DNA of 64,000 nucleotides from Allacma fusca. Taxonomy: Eukaryota > Arthropoda > Collembola > Symphypleona > Sminthuridae. Location: positions 36,442,250 through 36,506,249 of the forward strand of contig OX359249.1 in the NCBI GenBank assembly GCA_947179485.1, written 5' to 3'. The translations under genes and the position numbers were made by a program. The notes beneath the pieces are model-generated. The model was not told the origin of the DNA. It was given only the letters and a program-made list of their open reading frames with translations, and ran no database searches. Shown here one piece after another: positions 48,160-58,879 of the stretch (positions within the stretch are counted from its first letter, which is position 1; every line of letters starts with the position of its first letter).

Positions 48160-48551
48160 TTGAGGCTTCGCGTAGGATGGCATCAGCCACCACCGCCAAA
48201 GTAGGATGAATTTTGAGGTGTTTTCAAAATTCAATTTTATTTTCAAAAAACCTATTGGGTCGATTTCAACCACATAAGAAATAACCATTCCAATTTACAC
48301 AAGCAATTTTCACAAAAAAATTCTTTGAAATCGATTCAGTAGTTTTAGAGATAGCTGTCATTTGATTTGAAGTTCAAAATTGCCATATTTTTTTAATCAA
48401 AAACAATCCGGCCGATTTCAACCAACTACGTACTTAATTTACTTTTGACACAAGTAATGTCCACAAAATATTTCATTGAATTCGGACCAGCGGTTTTTGA
48501 GTTATCGCGCAGAGGGACACACGGACGTACGGACCAGGTCTTTTTTACTAG
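48160..48551. other. Possible dispersed retroposon-like sequence in intron 1
   Basis: GGTCGATTTCAACC / GGCCGATTTCAACC, a CGATTCAGTAGTTTTAGAG stretch and a TTTTGAGTTATCGCG stretch are followed, after the inserted hAT, by GTATGTATGTATAT at 50638-50652. Such a conserved tail is common in dispersed insect repeats. The class cannot be fixed from this single copy. It is the target in which the GGGAC hAT inserted. Confidence 0.35.
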
Positions 48552-48776
48552 GGGCTGACTAGAGCTTCTGCCGGGCACAGGAACGTCCCGTCGGGACACT
48601 GGGCGGACCGTATTATTATGTCGTATTCGGGACGGGACGGGGACAAAAAAATTGTCTCCATTATATTCGGGACGGGACGGGGACAAAAAAATTGTCACCA
48701 CTATATTCGGGACGGGACGGGGACAAAAAAAGTTGTCCCCATTATATTCGGGACGGGAGATGCTTTTTGGTCGTGT

Positions 48777-50058
48777 TAGGGAAGCTCATGGGAACAGGAC
48801 CAACCCGGGTATTTGGGTACAGGAACAGGAACAGGTCCAAAATGGGTAGTTTAAAAGTTCCCAATTGTAACAGGAACAATACAGGTACTTTTATTTGGTA
48901 CCCAGAAACCCGTGACCACAATCACAAACAGGTACAGGAACGAAAGTCGTTCCTGTTTGTATGTTCCCAATAGGAACAGGTCCACACTGTGGAATGACCC
49001 ATATTTAAACGTGTGGACCCGGGTACGTTGACGTTTTTGAAATTCGATCATTTCCAAAGCACCAATGAACGCTTGAAATGAATTTTGAGCATGGTATGAT
49101 TGTAAGAATGCGAAAATTGTACATGCATGGGTATGAATATAATTTGCCATGGTCGTTAGTTGCTTTAAAATTACCTCATTGGACTTATTTTGCATTAAAG
49201 TAATTAATTCAGTTTAAACATGGATTCAGCAAACGATTCCATAGAAATAAATCTTGATAGTGACCTCAATAGTGATACAGAAGAAAATGTGAACTCAAAA
49301 CAAAGGTCTGACGTGTACAGTCAATATAAATATGACAAGAAAAATCTAAAATTCCAGTGCAATTACTGCAGGTAGGTTTTAGTGTAATATAAGCGTAATA
49401 ATAAAAATTAATTATTTACACTCTAATTTATATTATAATTTGTTAGCACTATTCTTATTTCATCTAATATTAGTAAAATAGTACTTTTGCAGTAAATTCA
49501 CTAACGTTATTAAAAAGTATTATTAATTAAATATACAACGAAATTGAAATATTGTTTTTCAATTAGGAGCACATTAAAGAGAGATCCAACTAATTCCACT
49601 GGAAACATTCGGAATCATTTACGAAGATAAACTTAGCAGCAAAAAAACTTAAAAGCAAAGTTGCTTTTCCGCCCTTAAAAGTAATAAACAAGTTACGGTA
49701 CAATCATTATTTTATAGCGTAAAAATATGCAGGAACAATGAAATTATTTATTGAAAAGCAAATAAATTATAAAACACGTTTAGCTTAAATTCATGTTTAA
49801 ACTAAAGTACCCGGGGACGCACCCGGGTACTTGCATAACTTTTGGGAATGGGTACACGTTTTGGGTACTTTTCAGGAACGGGTACAATTTCAGGAACAGG
49901 TACAAGATTTTGGATTTGTGAACAGGTACAGGAACGGAAAATTTGTACCTGCAAAATTTTAGCATAGGTACAGGAACATAAATTTTGTACCTGAGTTTAT
50001 GGGTTCGTGCTCAGGAACAGGAACAGGAACCAAGTTTTTGTACCTTTGCGCTTCCCTA
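48777..50058. mobile_element. hAT-type element, GGGAAC-armed, perfect 8-bp TSD, encodes a BED finger
   Basis: Ends TAGGGAAGC and GCTTCCCTA, perfect inverted repeats. GGTCGTGT is duplicated exactly at 48769-48776 and 50059-50066, inside the GGGAC element. The arms (48790-48980 and 49800-50040) are arrays of GGGTACAGGAACAGG words and their complement. The interior carries a two-exon gene for a 71-residue BED zinc finger (49220-49630) and no catalytic transposase domain. Confidence 0.95.
49220..49630 (+). CDS. 71-residue BED-type zinc-finger protein in a hAT element
   Basis: Exons 49220-49371 and 49567-49630 join across a 195-bp intron with donor CAG|GTAGGT and acceptor TTTTTCAATTAG|G (phase 2), giving an open 71-residue product. 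Residues 1-28 are acidic (Asp, Glu, Asn, Ser). Residues about 30-69 resemble the BED finger of hAT transposases, with the aromatic SDVYSQY start, a CNYC pair at C48/C51 and the closing H67 in RNHLRR. The stop follows the finger directly, so the protein has DNA binding but no catalytic core. It may be a truncated transposase or a regulator. No upstream promoter or poly(A) signal was identified. Confidence 0.7.
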
Positions 50059-50799
50059 GGTCGTGTATATAACGGGACGAGCAAGCATAGCAGAACAAGA
50101 ATAACGTTTCAGCTTTAATGTCCATGTGTAAACTATTCTGTGAGCACTATTTGACCGAATGTAAGGCATTTGATTTTAGGTTGTAGAAAATGAAGATTGT
50201 TGCTCAAAAAGTTAAGCAAGAATCTTGGAGGTACGATTCTATAAATTTGTTTTTTATGTTTTTGGTCCGAAATTTTCCTCATGTTCCGATTTTCGGTATG
50301 AGAATGTCGACCACTGTTTTTCGTAATTATCGGGACGGTACAGGAATTTTGTTCCTATGCCCCGATTTTCGGGACTGGGGACAATGTTTTTATAATTTTG
50401 GGGACGGGACGGGGACAAGCTTTTTGTCCCCATGTCCCGACTTTCGGGACGGGACCGGGGACGTTTTTTAAAAATTTTGGGAACGCGACGGGAACAAGGT
50501 TTTTGTTCCCATGTCCCGACTTTCGGGACGGGACTGGGGGCAAAGGTTTTGAAAAAATATCGGGACGGGGACGGGACAAGAATTTTGTCCCCAACAGAAG
50601 CTCTAGGGCTGACGCCACCCTAAAAACCACGCATCTATGTATGTATGTATATTGTCAGTTTCGATGCTTGTGGCATTGCAACTGGTATCGCGCTCCGCGC
50701 TGATACCTTTACCAAGCCACAACACCCCAACACACAATCCTATCCTCTCCCTCTCCAAAACCCAAAAACCTCACCAATCTCCTCACTTCCCTCTTCTTT

Positions 50800-51451
50800 A
50801 CTAGGACGTAAAAACAGCATCTGGGTGCTCGAGTGGAAGCTCAAACTTATATATATTACATTTCTGCTCCCCTCTGCAATTTACCAAGCAAGCAAGTTTA
50901 TCATTACAATGCTGCTTACTGTACTCTATGGCAATCCATCCTCATCAACCCATCATCTCTCACAGTCGTGCATTAGTACTTGACTATTTCTAGCCTTAAA
51001 TACTACTTAAAGGACTGAGCTAACCCTCAGAGTTACCTTTAGTATGATCTAAATATTCCATGAAATGTAGTATAGACCCAAGGAATGACAATCATCTCAG
51101 CCCACATATTTAATCAAAGTCCATCCATAGATTTGTGCTTTGATTATTTTTTAACGCTTTCTGCTTACTTGTAATTTACGTTTGCTTAATAATTTATAGC
51201 TTCTATTTAGGAATATTTAAATTGTACTATAAGGCAACTCTGAGGGTTAGCTCAGTCCTTGAATTAGTACTTAAGGCTAGAAATAGTCAAGTACACATGC
51301 ACGAGCTGCGAGAGATTATAGGTTGCCATAGAGTACAGTAAGCAGCATTGTAATGATAAACTTGCTTGCTTGGTAAAGTGCAGAGGAGAGAAGAAATATT
51401 CTAAGTTTGAGCTACCACTCGAGCACCCAGATGCTGTTTTTACGTCCTAGT
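50800..51451. mobile_element. Mutator-like MITE with about 220-bp TIRs and a 9-bp TSD
   Basis: Inverted arms (50800-51040 and 51231-51451) share long blocks, including ACTAGGACGTAAAAACAGCA at the outer edge and TGAGGGTTAGCTCAGTCCTT-type sequence at the inner edge. CTCTTCTTT is duplicated exactly at 50791-50799 and 51452-51460. Long terminal repeats with a 9-bp duplication are the mark of the Mutator superfamily. The roughly 190-bp centre is AT-rich and non-coding. Confidence 0.88.
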
Positions 51452-51460
51452 CTCTTCTTT

Positions 51461-52076
51461 TCATCTTCCTGTCCTCTTCCCATTTCCCCTAACCTAACAA
51501 TATGATTGCACTAATATTATGGACTACTACTAGATGACTTAACCTATAATCTTTGGCATCATTCTCGCTTTGGCTGTGAAAAGCTCTGGATTGCTCTTGA
51601 TTTGAATCTTAACCTATTTTCTTTGGCGATTGTTATAAAATTAATCTTGACTAAACTTGATTTGTCCTTGCTAATCTTTGGAATTTCTTCGGTGTTGTTT
51701 GCTTAAAATCTAATTCTTTGGCTTACGGTGTGTTTGTTAATCAATACTTAACCTAATTTCGTACATACAAAGTAACTCCTTTGGCCTCCTGCTTTCCCAC
51801 GTCGTCTCTCAACTTCGTTTATATGTATAGTGAGCCTTTCGCCACTTATTTTCGCCTTCCAATTGCTAATTCATGAAGGTATTTTTGTATGCTAGATATT
51901 GTACAGCAGGACTTGACAATGTTCAGATTCAGACTTTATTTTAATACGGATTCTTTTCGGGCGGCGCCCATATCATCCAAACACAGCATAGTATTACTAA
52001 TGAGAAAGAACAATTAACCTAAAGATTTGCAAGGAACTCATTACTGGCAATACAATTATGAATAAACTTAAATATA
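51461..52076. other. Anonymous intronic DNA
   Basis: Lies within the putative first intron of the serine protease homologue. A CTTTGG word recurs (about 51550-51785). No gene or element recognised. Confidence 0.4.
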
Positions 52077-53110
52077 TCACATGTGAGATCGAGGGATTTC
52101 TAAAAAGTGATAGAAGAGATATCTCTGAGTGGCAACGTGTAATGTGGTATTTCTGCAGAAGTGAGTTTTTGGGACCAATATACAAGGGACATTTTTTAGA
52201 ATATGGAGTAGGTCATGTTGCTCTTGTAAGCCACATTCAGTGCAAAGTTCGGGAAATGAGAGTTTGATTTTTGACCTAGAGGTATGCAGGGTGTGAGAAT
52301 GTAACAGGATATTTGACATTAAGTGAATGTACGGGAAAGGGATGTGATAGGTAAGATATTCCGGGGTAGAGAAGCGGGTCTTGATAAACATATAGTTTGG
52401 GATCGAGGAAGATGCTATAATTATTTCCTGGTCAGCTCCAAAAAAATAAATCATAAATCACTGCCGAGATGTGCTCAAAGAAACCCGCAAAATATTCCGC
52501 GGACTGGAACTCCCACACTGAGGCAAAGCCATGTTTGTATAATGTGTCCCTAATAAAATTGGACCTTGACTTTACAGGACTGTTATGTGGATCCATTTGA
52601 CAAATTTGCCTCAGCCTAAAATAACTTATCTTAACAAGCCTGTTCTCGGGCATTAATAGTGGCTTAAACCAAAACCGAAGAGACCATATTACAATGCGGT
52701 AGAAAACCTTTATTCTACCAGTCTCAAATCTTAGTGCATACGAGGGGTTATATCTTTAGAAACTGATTTTGGACGATTTCCATTTCTTCTGGAACATCCA
52801 CAAACCAGATTTCAGTGAGATTTCAACCAGACCAGTGGGCTAGGGTAGTAGCCAGATAGTAGCTAGGGCTTTACGTTTTTTGTCTCAGCCTCCCTATAGG
52901 AAACTGATGGGCAGAATATAACCCCCAAATAAGTGTATTCCTACACAATTTATATTTTTTGCGCCTTCAAAAACCAAACCCAAGAGTCCAATAATCTTCC
53001 CCCTTTCCGGAATATAATAATTTTAGTCTTTGATAAATTGATATTCAAGAAATTGTCGTCACAATATTCATCCAACAATGAAATTTTGGACTTGACAATA
53101 TTACACGGAA
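52077..53110 (-). pseudogene. LINE (non-LTR retrotransposon) reverse transcriptase relic
   Basis: Reading the minus strand from 53110, the block LNINLSKTKIIIF followed after a gap by EYTYLGVIF is the typical end of a LINE RT palm and thumb (KTK and YLG motifs). Further on, frame-shifted pieces at 52653-52432 and 52454-52077 contain a C-terminal CTECG...HDLLHILKNVPC arrangement, like the CCHC region after the RT in jockey-type elements. Stops and frameshifts show it is dead. Same strand as the protease homologue, within its putative intron. Confidence 0.6.
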
Positions 53111-53402
53111 ATGAAAAGCAAAGCATCAGGTTATTTATATATTGGACTGCTCTTAACAGGCTGTTAATATACAGAAAAGGTGAGCACCGCTGGTGTCTTG
53201 CTACGGGGAATCTAATATTTACTGTATACTAGCATTTCTAGTGCATCCGTTTTTAGAAATATTTTGATGGCAGGATTTCGTCTGAAATCCTGACGACCTA
53301 TTGGAAGGAAAGTTGGATTATCATACGAACAATTTCAACGACACACACTGCATGAACACATTGAAATGGCAGCTAAGTTATAGATTATTTTCCTATAATT
53401 AC

Positions 53403-53523
53403 CTGGTGATTCGGAATAAAGCTTGAACCTGAAGGGTAAGCATTCCTTGGGTGGATCTGTAAAAACCGAACATCCAGCAATTACAATGTCGAATAGTAAT
53501 AAATTATAAGCAACTAATTTCAT
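53403..53523 (-). CDS. Putative exon 1 of the serine protease homologue (signal peptide)
   Basis: ATG at 53523 opens a 40-codon exon starting MKLVAYNLLLFDIVIAGCSV, a good signal peptide, and continues with a short Cys- and Pro-containing segment. The donor CACCAG|GTAATT (phase 1) exactly suits the phase of the acceptor at 48057, where the split codon becomes Gly. Joining them implies a 5,345-bp intron filled with transposons. The phase match and the missing secretion signal upstream of exon 2 support the link. Without transcripts, an alternative first exon cannot be excluded. Confidence 0.55.
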
Positions 53524-54070
53524 CGAATTTTATTAAATCCTTTAATCCTGGTTCAGCGGGAAGTTTACCACCAGAAAGTTAAAAATTAAAATGCTTCCAC
53601 GTAGCATATTGTTAGAAAAGGATGGCAAGGTGTAAACGTTCGACGTTTGGGGAAACCTGGTCCACTGGCTGAACATTTGTCATCTTCCTTTGAAATCAGA
53701 CACGAGTCCTTATAGTCATAATATTCCCGGACAGTTAAGGGATATAGAAATTAAAGGATTTTCAGTTATCTCTTTACGGTTTCAAAATTGTGAGGTACGG
53801 GTGATTCATGTTGTAGTTCTATCTATGTGTCCGACTATATGTTTTACTTCACTGGACAAATGGCTTCGATGGCCGTATACATATGCATGCCTATGTATAC
53901 GGCCATATGTATATCATAACCGTGACTAGAATTTCAAACTATCCGGTTTATTCCTAGAATGTAATAAGTAATAATATAATAGAATGTGATAAGGGTAGTC
54001 TTTTACGTAATAACAGACATAATTACATAAGTTCAATAATTGCAAAATATCTGAGACACAGCAAGCAATG
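53524..54070. other. Anonymous DNA upstream of the protease homologue
   Basis: No TATA box stands out for the minus-strand gene. A short inverted pair lies around GGCCGTATACATATGCATGC and CTATGTATACGGCC (53870-53905). Nothing else recognised. Confidence 0.45.
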
Positions 54071-54071
54071 G

Positions 54072-54368
54072 ATGGTAGTCGAAGAAGTACATTGTATTGG
54101 AGAAAATGATTCTACTAGACGAATTGACATTTTATGTTTTAATGAAGTAACCAAAGTAGGCTACATAATAGACCCAACTGTTAGATGGGGAAAAGATAGA
54201 AATCAACCAATTGAAGTGGATCATGAAAAGAAGCAGATTTATCAACCTTGTGTTCCTTTCATTAAGCAGAAATACGATTTGAAAACCATTGAAGTTATTG
54301 GACTATTAATCGGAGCTCGTGGAACTATTTTTGAATATTTTGAACAATTTAGACAACGATTTAATTGA
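54072..54368 (+). pseudogene. Restriction-like endonuclease fragment, probably from an R2-type non-LTR element
   Basis: A 98-codon open frame with a distinctive block: RRIDILCFN, then GYIIDPTVRWG, then EVDHEKKQIYQPCVPFIK, then EVIGLLIGARGT and a final FFxxF-like end. The R-ID...IIDPT arrangement looks like the catalytic core of the C-terminal restriction-like endonuclease domain of R2-clade retrotransposons and its stand-alone relatives. The preceding reverse transcriptase is not visible here, so this is a 3' fragment. It is read as a pseudogene because it lacks its start, but the domain itself is unbroken. Confidence 0.5.
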
Positions 54369-55107
54369 TCTAAGCAGCTTATAAATGATGTTGTTATTAC
54401 CACAACTCGTGGATCTTATAGGATAGCATTTCATCACTTGTACAATTAATATATTTATATACAAGTTTATAACAAATATTTTGCTGTTAAAAATGTTTGA
54501 AATCATTATGTACTGTGTCGTAAGGCAAATACCATTGTGGTATCAGTGAAATAAATTATTTCTTTCTCTCTCTAATTGTCTGAATGGAAGAATCGGCCCA
54601 ATAACTGCGTAAGTGGAAGGGAAATCAAATACATAATGCCAAGGGAAACATTTACCGCATCTTGCCCATTTTACTTCGCCAGTCAAGGGCTTCCTTGGTC
54701 CTAAAGAAGAATTAACTGGAGCGGAGGGCAATATTGTGGTTCCATTGAATTCAGAGTATTGTCGGCATAGTTCATGGGTCAGACGCAGTGAAATTCTTGC
54801 AATCTTGACCAAGCCTCCATTTGGATTTGAACCTTGTTTAAAAAAGTACTCTCAGTTTTCTCAGTAGGTTTTAAATTGCATATGATCTCAGGTTAAAATT
54901 ACGTTTTAAGACTGTACTACGAATGTTCTATAAAACAAATAGTAGGGTAGTAGTATAGGTAAATAGTAGGATAAAACTCATTTAGTCTATATTTATTGTC
55001 AACGTAGTACCTTCATCATCGAATGAGAATCGTTGTATTCTATGTGGATGACGACTCATGTACTTGGAGTTACGTGATTCCAATGGAGCACTCGTCAATC
55101 CGAAACT
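54369..55107. other. Intergenic DNA with an unrecognised minus-strand frame
   Basis: An 89-codon minus-strand frame (54543-54812) contains WARCGKCFPWHY and could be a fragment of a larger protein, preceded by a possible acceptor (TTTAAACAAG at about 54832). I do not recognise it. Confidence 0.35.
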
Positions 55108-55109
55108 TA

Positions 55110-56713
55110 CACTGGGGTTCCTTAGTGTTGGAACAACGTAAACTCTGAGACTCAGGGTCTAAATAATCTTGGTGTTTAGTACTTATCTATAGTGCTTCTG
55201 TTTGCTTTTATTCAGTTGTTTATGCTGATTATAGATCTGCAAAAATATTTTGTAAAAAAATTGTTTACAAGGAAAAATGGACAAAAACGAAAATCTATCC
55301 AATTATTCGTGTGCATTAGTGTTGGAACAAAAGAGAAAGATGGTTTTAAACGGGATAAAACTTCACGACCCGATTGACTTATAAGCAGTATTCCACCCGT
55401 TTGCCATCAGGACAGGATTTATGCACCGTGGGACGGAGCTGGTGAGGTTCCGGGTGAATTCGGGGGTTATGTTGTCCCATCTCTCCTTAATTCGGATTTT
55501 CGGGTCTTTTTTCCCGGTAATGTGAAATTTTGTCAGCTCCCGACCTATGTGATAACACTTATGTTCGATAGATGTGATATCCGTACTTTGGGGGTCCATT
55601 CCAGAACTGGTCTTGTTTCTGTTTAAATCGGCCCATGTGGACTTCGCCGTGTGCTTGGGGTCGTTGCCCTGTTGATACACAAATTGGCGTCCAAGTCCCA
55701 GGTGTTAGGCTAATTGCTTAATGTTTCGGTTGACTATGGATTGGTAGTAGTGTTTGTTCACATTTTCTTCCATAAAATCAATGGTTCCCACCCAATATGC
55801 ACTGATACAGCCCCAAACCATAACACTACTACCACCATGCTTTACAGTAGGAAGTAAGATCCGTCTTCAGTCCCGCCCCAGGCTTTCCTCAGACCCCGGT
55901 TCTTCCATAGCTGCCAAACACACTAAATTTGCTCTCATCGGACCACAAAAACGGGACTCCAAAACGTATCATACTTACTTGCGTGTTTCTGGGACCACAG
56001 GGTCCACTTTCTCCTGTTTTTAGCATTGATATAAGGCTCTTTCTTGGCTCGAAGCAAGTTCGTCGGACAATCTTTCCTAACTCAAAATGCACCTGTGGGA
56101 GGATCTTAGATGAGGTCAGTCTTGAGTCTTTGTTGACCTTCCAGATAATTATCGGCTCCTCGCGGGGGGCGACGATGCGTTCTTTACCCCTCCCGGGCAG
56201 ATTTTCGACGATACCAGTCTTATTGTATTTTTTTATATTATTAAAGACCGTCGAGGGTCTTAGGCGGACCTCTTTGGAAATTTGCCTAAACGTTAGAGGC
56301 TTTTCCTCGTGGCGATCACTAGCTCTCTCGCTGGTATTGGAATCTCCTTTCTTCGTGGTTCCATCTTGACCTTATTGTGTCAAAATATATAAAGGAATTC
56401 TAAAAGACACTAAAATGTGTTTACAATTTATTTTGTTTAAACGAAATTACTCACCTTCAGTTATCCGGCTCAGATTGTACCGTAATCAGTCGTGTTCCAA
56501 CACTAATGCACACGAATAATTGGATACGTTTTCGTTTTTGTCCATTTTTTCATGTAAACAATTTTTTTTACAAAATATTTTTGCAGATCTATAATCAGCA
56601 TAAAAAACTGAATAAAAGCAAACAGAAGCACTATAGATTAGTACTAAACTCCAAGATTATTTAGACCCTGAGTCTCAGAGTTTACGTTGTTCCAACACTA
56701 AGGAACCCCAGTG
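55110..56713 (-). mobile_element. Tc1-like transposon with IR/DR ends, inactivated
   Basis: Terminal inverted repeats of about 220 bp start CACTGGGGTTCC. Each contains the word TAGTGTTGGAAC twice, once near the outer end (55123) and once near the inner end (55317), with mirror copies at about 56489 and 56696. This is the IR/DR layout known from Sleeping Beauty-type elements. The left flank is TA; the right flank is TG, a mutated TA. The transposase is on the minus strand and broken. Confidence 0.9.
55363..56369 (-). pseudogene. Tc1 transposase pseudogene
   Basis: The frame is broken by several stops. Recognisable blocks are WSDESKFSVFG (first catalytic Asp) near 55920-55950, HGGSSVMVWGC near 55830, QQGNDPKHTAKS near 55645-55675 and the TSIEH block carrying the catalytic Glu near 55565. 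In the family the second block reads Q-D-N-D-P-K-H; here the first Asp, the second catalytic residue, is Gly. The last 105 codons remain open. Stop codons plus the lost Asp make this inactive. Confidence 0.85.
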
Positions 56714-57122
56714 TGCAAGCATATTGCAATGTCCACGACAACAAAACAAGTTTAAATGCAATTCTGATGAATTCTTGAGCATTCGCTAACTGATGGTGAC
56801 GTGCAGATTTGTGGGATTTTTAAAGATCTAACTGAATTATGATTCGATTATAGCTGAACCCAGGTTGGAGTTTTGTGGGTATGCGACCTGGTGCGAGTTT
56901 AAAAAAATCGGAAAAATTCGTGTTTTTGTATGTGGGTGCAAACCCTAAAAAATTATTTGGACTGGGTCCAAATTTTTCCACCCAAAATTCAATATGGGTA
57001 AAAAATTTCTTAACCCTAAATATGGGTTTCGGTTCGGGTTCAGGTTTTTTATACACATGACAGTTAAGTGCTGGGTTTACGTTAATTTATAGATATGTAT
57101 ATGCCGGGAATCCTATTGTACA
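56714..57122. other. Intergenic DNA with GGGTT-type words
   Basis: 56830-57055 contains AACCCAGG, ATGGGTAAAAA and GGTTTCGGTTCGGGTTCAGG words on both strands, resembling the arms of the word-armed elements. No termini or target duplication were found. Confidence 0.4.
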
Positions 57123-57124
57123 TA

Positions 57125-58176
57125 CCCAGTCACTCGAAATGTATAGGATGCTACATGTAAAATCTATAGGATAAAAGTATCAGATTTGCGTACGATATCT
57201 CAAACGATTTTACTGTACTACAGGATCCTATACTTTCCCATAGTTACTAGTCCCACCTCGTATGGGATTTTCTCCAGCTTATCCTATAGTTGAAAATTCA
57301 TAATTATCTTATGCACTTCTCTACCTCTACTTCATTTTCCTCCAAAATTAAAACTACATCACTATCTTTATTACAGTTAGTTTAATTTTTAGACAATTGT
57401 AAATAGTATCAATATTTACACAATCTCTAAACAATTAAGCTAACTGCTATAAACATTTGCATACATATACATCTTCTCAAGTTGTCATCCGTAATACACC
57501 CTACACTGTAGTTCTATGTGGAAATAACATGAAACACTTTACAAAATAAAGTTGTATCCACATGTAAATAAATTCACGTAGGAATTCAAAAAAAACAACA
57601 ATCACACACTAGTTATATTTTCCACTTGTCTTACTGTAACTAAGTTAAAATTGAAACAAAATAAAGAACAGGTAATTTGATTTGGCGTCCATCACAACCA
57701 AAGAACATGTGAACGTCAACTGCTCTTGATGAAGTATGGAGAATTTGGCGGTTATAATCTATGTCTTGTACAAATGCCGATCAGTGCAGAATCCTTATCA
57801 CAGCAAGTACAGGATTTTTCTAAAAATGTCCTATGGTACCCCAAACTATAGGATTTTTCTGAAAATGACCTATGGTACTCCAGCTTGCAGGATATGTGGC
57901 ACCCAACTTGTAGGATTTTTATAAAAACTTCCTATGGTACCCCCAACTTATAGGATTTTTCTGAAAATGTCCTATGGTACTCGAACTTGCAAGATTTGTG
58001 CTACCCAACTATAGGATTTTTCTAAAAACTTCCTATGATACTTATAAGAATTGCATGAAATTTTCTGACGAGCTGAATGATTTCTATAAGATCCTATATC
58101 GCTGATGGGATTTCTGGAACATTTTCTCATAGAACTTGCATCCTATAGGAATCCCATACAGTTTGGAGTGACTGGG
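57125..58176. mobile_element. TIR element with TATAGGATTTTTCTGAAAA tandem arm
   Basis: Outer ends CCCAGTCACTC and GAGTGACTGGG, flanked by TA at both sides (57123-57124 and 58177-58178), so a Tc1/mariner-type TA insertion is the simplest reading. Both arms are built of CTATAGGAT and TCCTATAG words. The right arm carries at least five copies of a unit with TATAGGATTTTTCTGAAAA and CCTATGGTAC. No 8-bp duplication matches. The centre is AT-rich and non-coding. Confidence 0.7.
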
Positions 58177-58378
58177 TATAGTTCTACAATTGTTACTAAA
58201 GCAATTATTTCACCTTCATAGGCACCTTGTGTACATAATTTGCTGACTGAATGCAATTTTTATCTTTGTAATCACCATGCAATGTATCCCGATGCATCGT
58301 GATAAAATGTTTGATCAAGACCAGGACAAAAATCTTGTACTTGTATCCACTGTAATATGAACTCTTTTTCTACACGTG

Positions 58379-58871
58379 TAGGGCTTCTACTGGGGACAAT
58401 ATTTTTGTCCCGGTGGAAATTCTGTCCCGTCCCGAAATCCTCTGGACAAAAAAAATCGTCCCGATTCAGTCCCGAAATTACATGGGGACAAAAATTTTGT
58501 CCCGATCCCGGTCACGTCCCGAAAACCTCGGGACGGGACGTCCCGGTTATAATCCCAGTCTTATGAAATGCTCCAAATTCATTTATTTCTACAAGAATAC
58601 CTCAAATTATAGCGAAATTTTACTTTAAAAAATATTTATAAATAGAATAACAAACTTTAAACGGAACGATTCCCATACATATTCGTTTTTACAGCAATAG
58701 TATACTGTACAGGTATATTTGTCTGTCCCGATGTTCTGTTCCGTCCCGTCTCGAAATCTTCGGGACAAAAACAATCGTCCCGATTCAGTCCCGAAATAAC
58801 ATGGGGACAAAAATGTTGTCCCGAAACTGTCCCGAAAACCTCGGGACGTCCCGTCCCGAACAGAAGCCCTA
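58379..58871. mobile_element. hAT-type element, GGGAC-armed (short copy)
   Basis: Starts TAGGGCTTCT and ends AGAAGCCCTA, perfect inverted repeats. The flanks TACACGTG (58371-58378) and TACACGCG (58872-58879) match 7/8. The arms carry CGTCCCGAAA, GGGGACAAAA and CGGGACGGGACG words, as in the larger element at 48560-50605. The whole element is 493 bp and non-coding. Confidence 0.88.
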
Positions 58872-58879
58872 TACACGCG

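Larger units (their letters stand above)
48560..50605. mobile_element. hAT-type element, GGGAC-armed, perfect 8-bp TSD
   Basis: Ends TAGAGCTTCTG and CAGAAGCTCTA, perfect inverted repeats. GGGCTGAC is duplicated exactly at 48552-48559 and 50606-50613. The left arm has three near-identical copies of a unit around CGGGACGGGACGGGGACAAA (48625-48740). The right arm (50335-50590) has many GGGACGGGAC and GTCCCGAC words. It is interrupted by the GGGAAC hAT at 48777-50058. It lies in the putative first intron of the protease homologue. Confidence 0.95.

Noticed and set aside
55929-56369. 146-codon plus-strand open frame
   Set aside because: It is antisense to the decayed Tc1 transposase, whose motifs read on the other strand.
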